Below, in pieces: positions 53,209-64,000 of a stretch of 64,000 nucleotides of DNA (its first letter is position 1; every line of letters begins with the position of its first letter). The DNA is taken from contig NC_087063.1 of the NCBI RefSeq assembly GCF_963678635.1, positions 36,492,540-36,556,539 of the forward strand. Reading direction: 5' to 3'. Under the pieces are notes generated by a model that saw nothing but the letters and a program-made list of their open reading frames with translations, did not search any database and was not told the origin of the DNA. The translations under genes were made by a program, and so were the position numbers. This stretch comes from Symsagittifera roscoffensis (lineage: Eukaryota > Xenacoelomorpha > Acoela > Convolutidae).

Positions 53209-54939
53209 GGGTGCCGGAAATCAAGCCGACAGAACTTTAAGCCAAAACGTAGAGCTAGGGACTTCAAGCCAAAGATTTTCTCATTAAGTCATGATAATTG
53301 AATTAGTTGAATTACTTTCCCATTTGCATGATCATTCTTCAGTAGTTACAGGCATTTTAATAAAATTATCCTCCAAATGTAATGTTTAAAAACGTTCAAA
53401 AATAAAAAACGTTTGACGGCAATTTTCTTATTTATAATTTATGCATTTCAAAACCGGCTGATATTTCTAATGGATGCCAATCCTAAGTGATTAATTGTCA
53501 TGAATAACGCTTATTATGGACTAAACATGCCTAAAAATTTGAAAAATAGCTTATTTTTGATGAAAAAATTGCGATTTGAGGTGCTTGTAAAGTTTCAATT
53601 TCGGCCTGAAGTCCCTTCGGCCTGAAGTCCCTTCGGCTTGAAGTAACGTCGACTTGTTGTCCTAGACCTCAATTACGCGTATAAAACAATTCAGTTTGTA
53701 AATTGTTCACTTTCCTGTTAGAATTCGGATAGCGCAAACTAACTTCAGCGATCAAAGAGAGAAAGCGTCCAAAGTGGACAAACTCACAAAAAAGTTACAA
53801 AATAATAACTTAAAAGTGTAACCAAAATGTAACCAATAGTAACTAGTACGTAAAATTAACCAGTTGGCAACCTGGACTTGTAGGTCATGGTGCTAGGGAT
53901 TTTAGCAGACCGGTTTTTTAGCAGACAGAATTTTTAGCAGACAGGTTTTTTAACAGACACAGAACAATTATAAAGTGTGATAGCTAACTTCAAACGCGGC
54001 ATTGGCGATTAGCGACTGCTTGTTCCGCTGCGCTTCAACTCAACACGGGGAGGGTTCTCAAGCTTTTCAAGGATCGAACGGTTGAAAAATTTCAACCAAT
54101 CAAAATCGCTAAGCGTTTCTATTGGCTAAAAACTTTTCTCACAAAATCGAAGTCAGTATTAACAGAAAATGTATTAAATCAGATAAAAATAAAAATAAAA
54201 AAATTACAAATTGCCGGTTACAAACGCATTACGATTCAGATACTCATCAAGATTAATTAGTTCAAAAGCAAAAAAAATTTTCAGTCTTCAAAACTTATCT
54301 GCTTATTATCTATTTGTCAATATTAACTTTAATGGCCTGGATTTATTTTCTTTCTATGAGATTTTCGCGATTTACTTTGAGATTTTGAACAATCAATTCT
54401 GATTGGTTGAAAGTAAGCTGGAAATTAATTTCAAGCATTTGGTCCTTCAAGCATGAGGGACGCCACCAATCAACACCAGTGTTATTGTGCGCGTAAACCT
54501 TTGTTTTGCCGCTAATTTAGAATCTTCTGTTATTTGAACTTGATAGTTTTGTTGACAAATCGCGAGATAATTGTCTTAATTGGGGAAGCTTGGCCCCAGT
54601 CCTTTGTTTTGCCGCTAATTTAGAATCTTGTGTTAATTGAAGTTGATAGTTTTCATGCCAAATCGCGAGATATTTGTCTTAATTGGAAAAGCTTGGCCCC
54701 AGACTGAGCGCAACTTTGAGTCTGTCAATCAATCATCTATCACTTCATTTTTGTCTGCCAAAACACTCGTTTTTAACTTTTTGTGCTTAAAGAAATGTCT
54801 GTTATACGATCGGTCCCCGTAGTTCATCTATCCTTTGAAAGAAATTGTTTCCTCTTTTGATCCATCAACCTCCCATCCAAGGAAGCTCATAGATTTCTCC
54901 CGATACTGAACTTCTCAATGATAACACTACGCTCATATA

Positions 54940-55668
54940 CGGTGCTGATTTAAATTAACCGGACAAAACGAGCTAAACTTGAAATTCAAAACGCGTTTTT
55001 TTTTCAAATTGGGTTGATTTTAGGTGAAAACTTATGAAGATAAAACTGGATTAAAAATTTAGCAGAATTAATATGGTGTAACTTATTTCGCAAAATTCGA
55101 GCCAAAAACTTTGCCACAAAAATGGGTCAATTTGACTTTTCTTAATTAATCAAAAATTACGCCAAAAATTCCCCGTCGATCACAGATATAATTAAATCAA
55201 AGTGAGCCTCTTACGTAGCCCAACAAACTTTTAGAAGGGTAAAATCTCCAAAAAAAATTTGCAAACCGTTTAAAAAGTGTTTTTAAAAAATTGATATTTT
55301 ATTAAGTAAAAACGACCTTTTTTGTCTATCAAACAAAAATAAATCAACTTAAACCATGTTTTGGAGAACATACCCTGCTTAAAGTTTGTTGCGCTACATA
55401 ATGGGCTCACTTCGATATGATTGTCTGTGATCGACTGGGTATTTTTGGCGTAATTTTTGATTAATTAAGAAAAACCAAAATGACCCATTTTTGTGGTAAA
55501 ATTTTGGGCCCGAATTTCGCAAAACAAATTACACCAGTTTACTACTGCTAAAAGTTTGAGCTAGTTTTATCTTCATAGGTTTTCACCTTAACTCAACCCA
55601 ATTTGAGGAAAACGCGATTTAAATTTCAAGTTTAACGCGTTTTGTCCGGTTAATTCAGATCCCCACTC
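54940..55668. mobile_element. Tc1/mariner-like foldback F3, array unit 2
   Basis: Same palindrome as 51753-52454. Left end CGGTGCTGATTTAAATTAAC; the right end is decayed to CCCCACTC. Confidence 0.7.
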
Positions 55669-57544
55669 TATCACGTCAAAAAATACGAACTTCTATCAGT
55701 TCTGCGAGTTTTAAAATGTGCTTTTAAGTTGTACAATTTTGCTATTTTTTAGTTACTGATGATGATATAATGTCGATAACGTTTTACCATTGATGTTTTT
55801 TCCCTGAGGTAAAAAAATACGATTGAAACACAACGCTTAGCTAGCTATGCTATGGTTTTGAAATAACAGCCAGTTGGCCAGACTACGTTGGAACTCAAGT
55901 AGACGTAAAGAGAGTAGAACCCAGCCTCATACTGCAACGAATAACTCATGATATACTGTTCGGTGTTCGGTGTTCGGTGAATTGAACGGTGGAATCTCTC
56001 ATACACGAAGGAACGAATGCGCGAAAATAAAAATCAACCAATTAGATTTCACCTAACTTAAATTTGAAAAAAAAGTAAACATTTCCAGGGATTGAATATT
56101 GATATTGGCCGAATTTATAAACGGCAGAAATATGTAAAATTTTCAAATGGTCACTGACCGCCGCCGAATTGGAACAAAATTCATTCATATTTCAAGGGTT
56201 TAGTTATGAAAGAAGCAAATTGTTGCTTCATTTAATTCATTTTAATTGAATGACAATTGCTTCTTTTCAAAAAAAAATTGACTTTCGGCTAATTTTGTTT
56301 TCGGTCCTTCGCTCACGAGTTTTTTCGCCAATTCAGTTCTTCGCGCATGTGAATAGACCCCGAATTAACTCATGGTTATGTAGCAGTATTTAGATAACCG
56401 CGTAATCAGAGTCGTCAGTAAATAGACAAATACTGTATTAACCAATCAGAATCGAGACAAGGAAGAAATGATTAGCTAATAAATATTTATTTCGTAAATT
56501 TGTTTTTTCATCTCGATTCTAATTGGTTAATACAGTATTTGTCTGTATGGTTAATACACACTTGTCCGCGGGTGCCGGAAATCAAGCCGACGGGACTTCA
56601 AGCCAAAATGTAGAGCTAGGGACTTCAAGCCAAAGATTTTCTCATTAAGTCATGATAATTGAATTAGTTGAAAACTAAGGACTTTGCCATTTTCATGATC
56701 TTTCTTCAGTAGTTACAGGCATTTTTATAAAATTATCATCCATGTAATGTTTAGGAACATTCAAAAATAAAAAACGTTTGATGACAATTTTCTTGTTTAT
56801 AATTTATGCATTTCAAAACCGGCTGATACTTTTAACGGATGCCAATCCTAAGTGATTAATTGTCATGAATAACGCTTATTATGGACTAAACATGCCTAAA
56901 GTTTTGAAAAGCAAATTGTTTTTGATGAAAAAAGAGCGATTTGAGGTGCTTGTAAAGTTTCAATTTCGGCCTGAAGTCCGTTTGGCTTGAAGTCAACTTG
57001 TTGACCTAGACCCCAATTACGTGTATAAAACAATTAAGTTTGTAAACTATTCACCTTCCTGTTAGAAATCAGATAGCGCAAACTAACTTCAGCGATAAAG
57101 AGAAAAAATTACAAATTCACAAAAACAGTTACGAAATAAAAACTTGAAAGTGTAACCAAAATGGAACCAATTGTAACTAGTGCTTTAAAATTAACCCGTT
57201 GGCACTTGTAGAACATGGTGCTAGGGCTTTTAGCAGACCGGTTTTTAGCAGACAGGTCTTTTAATCGCGAGATGTTTGTCTTAATTGGAAAAGCTTGGCC
57301 CCAGACTGAGCGTAATTTTGAGTTTGTCAATCAATTATCTATCACTTTAATACGTTTGTCTGCTAAAAAACTCGTTTTTAACTTTTTATGCTAAAAGAAA
57401 TGCCTGTTATACGATCGGTCCCCGTAGTTCATCTATCCTTAAAAAGAAATTGTTTTCTATTTTGATCAATCATCCTCCCATCCAAGGAAGCTCATAGATT
57501 TCTCCCGATGCTGAACTTCTCAATGATAACACTACGCTCATATA

Positions 57545-58212
57545 CGGTGCTGAATTAAATTAACAGGACAAAACGAGCTAAACTTGAAATTCAAAACGCG
57601 TTTTTTTTCAAATTGGGTTGACTTTAGGTGAAAACTTATGAAAATAAAAATTGCTTAAAAAATTAGCAGAATTAATATGGTGTAACTTATTTCGCAAAAT
57701 TCGAGCCAAAAACTTGTGACTTTTCTTAATTAATCAAAAATTACGCCAAAAATACACCGTCGATCACAGACATAATTATATCAAAGTGAGCCTCTTACGT
57801 AGCCCAACAAATTTTAAGAAGGGTATAATCTCCAAAAAAATTTTGCAAACCGTTTAAAAAGTGTTTTTAAAAAGTTGATATTTTATAAAGTAAAAACCAT
57901 GTTTTGGAGAACATTCCCTGCTTAAAGTTTGTTGCGCTACATAAGAGGCTCACTTCGATATGATTATGTCTTTATCGAATGGGTATTTTTGTCGTAATTT
58001 TTGATTAACTAAGAAAAGCCAAAATGACCCATTTTTGTGGTAAAATGTTGGGCCCGAATTTCGCAAAATAAATTACACCAGTTTACTTCTACTAAAAGTT
58101 TAAGCTAGTTTAATCTCCATAGGTTTTCACCTTAACTCAACCCAATTTGAGGAAAACGCGTTTTAAATTTCAAGTTTAACGCGTTTTGTCCGTTTAATTC
58201 AGATCCCCACTC
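57545..58212. mobile_element. Tc1/mariner-like foldback F3, array unit 3
   Basis: Same palindrome with decayed ends. Its copy in unit 4 is almost identical at 3,549 bp spacing. Confidence 0.7.
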
Positions 58213-59110
58213 TATCACGTCAAAAAATACGAACTTCTATCAATTCTATCAGTTTTTAATTGCTCTCCAGTTTTCTTTTTTTTAAAATGTGCTTTTAATT
58301 TGTACCATTTTGCTATTTTTCAGTTACTGATGATGACATAATGTCGAAAACGTTTTACCATTGATGTTTTTTCCCTGAGATCAAAAAATACGATTGAAAC
58401 ACAACGCTTAGCTAGCTATGGTTTTGAAATAACAGCCAGTTGGCCAGACTACGTTGGAACTCAAGTAGACGTAAAGAGAGTAGAACCCAGCCTCATACTG
58501 CAACGAATAACTCATGATATACTGTTCGGTGAATTGAACGGTGGAATCCCTCATACACGAATGCGCGAAAATGAAAAGCAGCCAATCACATTTCAGTTAA
58601 CTAAAATTTGGAAAGAAAGTAAACATTTCCAGGGACTGAATATTGATATTGGCCGAATATATAAACGGCAGAAATAAAATATGCAAAATTTTCAAATGGT
58701 CACTGACCGCCGCCGAATTGAAACAAAATTTATATTTCAAGGGTTTAGTTATGAAAGAAGCAAAATGTTGCTTCATTTAATTCATTTTTAATTGAATGGC
58801 AATTCCTTCTTTTCAAAAAAATTGACTTTCGGCTAATTTTGTTTTCGGTCCTTCGCTCACGAATTTTTTCGCCCATTCAGTTCTTTTTGAGTCTGTCAAT
58901 CAATCATCCATCACTTTATTACGTTTGTCTGCTTAAAGACTCGTTTTAACTTTTTATGCTAAAATAATTGTCTGCTAAACGATCGGTCCCCGTAGGTCAT
59001 ATATCCTTCGAAAGAGTTTGTTTTCTCTTTTGATCGATCATCCTCCCAACCAACAAAGCTCATAAATTTCTCCCGATGCTGAACGTCAAGGAAAACAGTA
59101 CGCTCACATT

Positions 59111-59373
59111 CAGTGCTGATTTGAATTAACCGGACAAAACGAGCTTAACTTGAAATTTAAAACGCGTTTTTCTCAAAATGGGTTGAGCTTAGGTGAAAAC
59201 TTATGAAAACAAAACTAGCTTTAAATTTTAGCAGAATTAATATGGTGTTATTTTGGTGTAATGATGTAAGTTCATGAGTATAAGTTTTCACCTAAGCTGA
59301 CCCCAATTTGAGGAAAACGCGTTTTAAATTTCAAGTTTAAAACGTTTTGTCCGGTTAAACTAAGTCCGCACTG
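59111..59373. mobile_element. internally deleted F3 foldback, array unit 3
   Basis: A 263-bp derivative beginning CAGTGCTGATTTGAATTAAC and ending TAAGTCCGCACTG then TA. The arms are kept and the centre lost. Confidence 0.72.
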
Positions 59374-61093
59374 TATCACGTCAAAAATACGATTGAAACC
59401 AAACGCTTAGCTAGCTTTACTATAGTTTTGAAATAAAAAGCAGTTGGCCAGACTAGGTTGGAACTCAAGTAGACATGAAGAGAGTAGAACCCAGCCTCAT
59501 GCTGCAACGGAGAACTCATGATATACTGTTCGGTGAATTGAACGGTGGAATCCCTCATACGCGAAGGACCGAATGTGCGAAAATAAAAATCAGCCAATCA
59601 GATTTCAGTAAACTAAAATTTGGAAAGAAAGTAAACATTTCCAGGGACTGAATATTGATATTGGCCGAATATATAAACGCAGAAATATGCAAAATTTTTA
59701 AATTGTCACTGACCGCCGCCGAATTGGAACAAAATTTATATTTCAAGGGTTTAGTTATGAAAGAAGCAAAATGTTGCTTCATTTAATTCATTTTAATTGA
59801 ATGGCAATTCCTTCTTTTCAAAAAAATTGATTTTCGGCTAAGTCTGTTTTCGGTCCTCCGCTCACAAATTTTTTCGCCCATTCAGTTCTTCGCGCAAGTG
59901 AAAACCCCCAAATTGAACACATGGTTACGTTGCAGTATTTAGACAACCGCGTATTCAGACTCGTTATTTAAAAGACAAATACTGTATTAACCAATCAGAG
60001 TCGGGACAAGGAAGAAATGAATAACTAATAAATATTTATTTCGTAAATTTGATTTCTCATCTCGATTCTGATTGGTTAATACAGTATCTGTCTGTATGGT
60101 TAATACAGTATTTGTCTGCGGGTGCTGGACATCAAGCCGACAGGACTTCAAGCCGAAACGTTAAGTTTGGGACTTCAAGCTGGAAATTTTCTCTTTAACT
60201 CAAGATAAATGAATTGTTTGAAAACTAAAGATTTTCCCATTCTCATGATCTTTCTTCAGTAGTTACAGGCATTTTCATAATATTATCCTCCGAAAGTGAT
60301 CTTTAGCAAAGTTCAAAAAAAAACGTTTGGCGGCAATTTCCTTGTTTTTAATTTATGCATTTCAAAACTGGCTGATACTTTTAACGGATGCCAATCCTAA
60401 GTGATTCATTGTCATGAATAACGCTTATTATGGACTAAACATGCCTAAAGTTTTGAAAAGCAAATTGTTTTTGATGAAAAAAGAGCGATTTGAGGTGCTT
60501 GTAAAGTTTCAATTTCGGCCTGAAGTCCTTTTGGCTTGAAATCAACTTGTTGACCTAGACCCCAATTACGTGTATAAAACAATTAAGTTTGTAAACTATT
60601 CACCTTCCTGTTAGAATTCAGATAGCGCAAACTAACTTCAGCGATAAAGAGAAAAAATTACAAATTCACAAAAACAGTTACGAAATAAAAACTTGAAAGT
60701 GTAACCAAAATGGAATTAATTGTAACTAGTGCTTTAAAATTAACCCGTTGGCACTTGTAGGCCATGGTGCTAGGGCTTTTAGCAGACCGGTTTTTAGCAG
60801 ACAGGTCTTTTAATCGCGAGATGGTTGTCTTAATTGGAAAAGCTTGGCCCCAGACTGAGCGTAATTTTGAGTTTGTCAATCAATTATCTATCACTTTAAT
60901 ACGTTTGTCTGCTAAAAAACTCGTTTTTAACTTTTTATGCTAAAAGAAATGCCTGTTATACGATCGGTCCCCGTAGTTCATCTATCCTTAAAAAGAAATT
61001 GTTTTCTCTTTTGATCAATCATCCTCCCATCCAAGGAAGCTCATAGATTTCTCCCGATGCTGAACTTCTCAATGATAACACTACGCTCATATA

Positions 61094-61761
61094 CGGTGCT
61101 GAATTAAATTAACCGGACAAAACGAGCTAAACTTGAAATTCAAAACGCGTTTTTTTTCAAATTGGGTTGACTTTAGGTGAAAATTTATGAAAATAAAAAT
61201 TGCTTAAAAAATTAGCAGAATTAATATGGTGTAACTTATTTCGCAAAATTCGAGCCAAAAACTTGTGACTTTTCTTAATTAATCAAAAATTACGCCAAAA
61301 ATACACCGTCGATCACAGACATAATTATATCAAAGTGAGCCTCTTACGTAGCCCAACAAATTTTAAGAAGGGTATAATCTCCAAAAAAATTTTGCAAACC
61401 GTTTAAAAAGTGTTTTTAAAAAGTTGATATTTTATAAAGTAAAAACCATGTTTTGGAGAACATTCCCTGCTTAAAGTTTGTTGCGCTACATAAGAGGCTC
61501 ACTTCGATATGATTATGTCTCTATCGAATGGGTATTTTTGTCGTAATTTTTGATTAACTAAGAAAAGCCAAAATGACCCATTTTTGTGGTAAAATGTTGG
61601 GCCCGAATTTCGCAAAACAAATTACACCAGTTTACTTCTACTAAAAGTTTAAGCTAGTTTAATCTCCATAGGTTTTCACCTTAACTCAACCCAATTTGAG
61701 GAAAACGCGTTTTAAATTTCAAGTTTAACGCGTTTTGTCCGTTTAATTCAGATCCCCACTC
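61094..61761. mobile_element. Tc1/mariner-like foldback F3, array unit 4
   Basis: Almost identical to 57545-58212. Confidence 0.7.
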
Positions 61762-62664
61762 TATCACGTCAAAAAATACGAACTTCTATCAATTCTATCA
61801 GTTTTTAATTGTTCTCCAGTTTTCCTTTTTTTAAAATGTGCTTTTAATTTGTACCATTTTGCTATTTTTCAGTTACTGATGATGACATAATGTCGAAAAC
61901 GTTTTACCATTGATGTTTTTTCCCTGAGATCAAAAAATACGATTGAAACACAACGCTTAGCTAGCTATGGTTTTGAAATAACAGCCAGTTGGCCAGACTA
62001 CGTTGGAACTCAAGTAGACGTAAAGAGAGTAAGTAGAACCCAGCCTCATACTGCAACGAATAACTCATGATATACTGTTCGGTGAATTGAACGGTGGAAT
62101 CCTTCATACACGAATGCGCGAAAATGAAAAGCAGCCAATCACATTTCAGTTAACTAAAATTTGGAAAGAAAGTAAACATTTCCAGGGACTGAATATTGAT
62201 ATTGGCCGAATATATAAACGGCAGAAATAAAATATGCAAAAATTTTCAAATGGTCACTGACCGCCGCCGAATTGAAACAAAATTTATATTTCAAGGGTTT
62301 AGTTATGAAAGAAGCAAAATGTTGCTTCATTTAATTCATTTTTAATTGAATGGCAATTCCTTCTTTTCAAAAAAATTGACTTTCGGCTAATTTTGTTTTC
62401 GGTCCTTCGCTCACGAATTTTTTCGCCCATTCAGTTCTTTTTGAGTCTGTCAATCAATCATCCATCACTTTATTACGTTTGTCTGCTTAAAGACTCGTTT
62501 TAACTTTTTATGCTAAAATAATTGTCTGCTAAACGATCGGTCCCCGTAGGTCATATATCCTTCGAAAGAGTTTGTTTTCTCTTTTGATCGATCATCCTTC
62601 CAACCAACAAAGCTCATAAATTTCTCCCGATGCTGAACGTCAAGGAAAACAGTACGCTCACATT

Positions 62665-62927
62665 CAGTGCTGATTTGAATTAACCGGACAAAACGAGCTT
62701 AACTTGAAATTTAAAACGCGTTTTTCTCAAAATGGGTTGAGTTTAGGTGAAAACTTATGAAAACAAAACTAGCTTTAAATTTTAGCAGAATTAATATGGT
62801 GTTATTTTGGTGTAATGATGTAAGTTCATGAGTATAAGTTTTCACCTAAGCTGACCCCAATTTGAGGAAAACGCGTTTTAAATTTCAAGTTTAAAACGTT
62901 TTGTCCGGTTAAACTAAGTCCGCACTG
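62665..62927. mobile_element. internally deleted F3 foldback, array unit 4
   Basis: Almost identical to 59111-59373, 3,554 bp away. Confidence 0.72.
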
Positions 62928-64000
62928 TATCACGTCAAAAATACGATTGAAACCAAACGCTTAGCTAGCTTTACTATGGTTTTGAAATAAAAAGCAGTTG
63001 GCCAGACTAGGTTGGAACTCAAGTAGACATGAAGAGAGTAGAACCCAGCCTCATGCTTCAACGGAGAACTCATGATATACTGTTCGGTGAATTGAACGGT
63101 GGAATCCCTCATACGCGAAGGACCGAATGCGCGAAAATAAAAATCAGCCAATCAGATTTCAGTAAACTAAAATTTGGAAAGAAAGTAAACATTTCCAGGG
63201 ACTGAATATTGATATTGGCCGAATATATAAACGCAGAAATATGCAAAATTTTTAAATTGTCACTGACCGCCGCCGAATTGGAACAAAATTTATATTTCAA
63301 GGGTTTAGTTATGAAAGAAGCAAAATGTTGCTTCATTTAATTCATTTTAATTGAATGGCAATTCCTTCTTTTCAAAAAAATTGATTTTCGGCTAAGTCTG
63401 TTTTCGGTCCTCCGCTCACAAATTTTTTCGCCCATTCAGTTCTTCGCGCAAGTGAAAACCCCCAAATTGAACACATGGTTACGTTGCAGTATTTAGACAA
63501 CCGCGTATTCAGACTCGTTATTTAAAAGACAAATACTGTATTAACCAATCAGAGTCGGGACAAGGAAGAAATGAATAACTAATAAATATTTATTTCGTAA
63601 ATTTGTTTTCTCATCTCGATTCTGATTGGTTAATACAGTATCTGTCTGTATGGTTAATACAGTATTTGTCTGCGGGTGCTGGACATCAAGCCGACAGGAC
63701 TTCAAGCCGAAACGTTAAGTTTGGGACTTCAAGCTGGAAATTTTCTCTTTAAATCAAGATAAATGAATTGTTTGAAAACTAAGGATTTTCCCATTCTCAT
63801 GATCTTTCTTCAGTAGTTACAGGCATTTTCATAATATTATCCTCCGAAAGTGATCTTTAGCAAAGTTCAAAAAAAAACGTTTGGCGGCAATTTCCTTGTT
63901 TTTAATTTATGCATTTCAAAACTGGCTGATATTATTAACGGATGCCAATACTAAGTGATTCATTGTCATGAATAACGCTTATTATGGACTAAACATGCCT

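Larger units (their letters stand above)
49122..64000. repeat. non-coding tandem array, about 3.0-3.55 kb units, at least 4 units
   Basis: The marker gcgggtgcyggamatcaag recurs at 49122, 53209, 56569, 60117 and 63671. Without the 1,052-bp interruption the units are about 3.03, 3.36, 3.55 and 3.55 kb. The last two periods (about 56870-60420 and 60420 to the window end) are almost identical; the first two are more diverged. No unit holds a credible coding frame. Each is largely built of foldback segments. Units 3 and 4 lost about 0.7 kb and gained an internal duplication of about 1.5 kb relative to units 1 and 2. Confidence 0.93.

Noticed and set aside
59376..59782. Open frames of 73 and 75 codons repeated in the array units (also near 57109, 60658, 62930 and 63109)
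   Set aside because: They recur only because the DNA is tandemly repeated. They overlap foldback segments, have no domain or signal, and differ between units by frameshifts.
49122..64000. CRISPR array or ribosomal DNA as the explanation of the tandem repeats
   Set aside because: The units are over 3 kb with no spacer/repeat pattern of CRISPR size, and no rRNA-like sequence is present.

Overview
The window is AT-rich, intron-rich nuclear DNA from an animal, most likely an invertebrate. Three things point there: a Chk2-type checkpoint kinase gene split by spliceosomal introns, a secretory neuropeptide precursor, and a dense load of non-LTR retrotransposon relics, tRNA-derived SINE-like modules and foldback MITEs. 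There is no operon structure and no prokaryotic-type gene. I cannot name the species.

All four confident protein-coding loci are on the minus strand. (1) At 7158-6775 a single-exon 127-residue precursor encodes six Met-initial MGGY-like peptides. (2) From 48794 down to 12037 seven exons with matching splice phases rebuild almost a whole Chk2 kinase domain plus its C-terminal tail. The N-terminal/FHA part lies upstream of what I can find. One intron of this gene is about 24.7 kb (48604-23926). (3) and (4) Two unrelated genes sit on the same strand inside that intron: a two-exon 433-residue single-pass membrane protein (40229-38855) and an 85-residue single-pass membrane protein (30380-30123).

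The rest is mostly mobile-element debris. Protein-level relics are a MULE transposase (about 14543-15010, +), an RNase H domain of a non-LTR element (26841-26000, -), a non-LTR reverse transcriptase with a C-terminal CCHC finger (42523-44100, +) and a Jockey-like C-terminus (47590-46880, -). Non-autonomous DNA elements with visible target-site duplications are at 12975-13327, 24274-24716, 28502-28722, 38477-38688 and 41297-41476, with a less exact copy at 37062-37269. Several dispersed families recur: a hairpin-bearing family, and a composite family that pairs an antisense tRNA-like module with a conserved TATATAAG promoter-like module.

From 49122 to the window edge lies a tandem array of roughly 3.0-3.55 kb non-coding units. 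Each unit is largely a mosaic of foldback elements: a Tc1/mariner-like palindrome with TA duplication, a MULE-like MITE derivative and two further foldbacks. The first unit is interrupted by an 856-bp block that also occurs at 45188-46043 and is flanked here by 196-bp direct repeats. Because the kinase exon at 48794 must be joined to exons upstream, this array probably lies in an upstream intron of the Chk2 gene.
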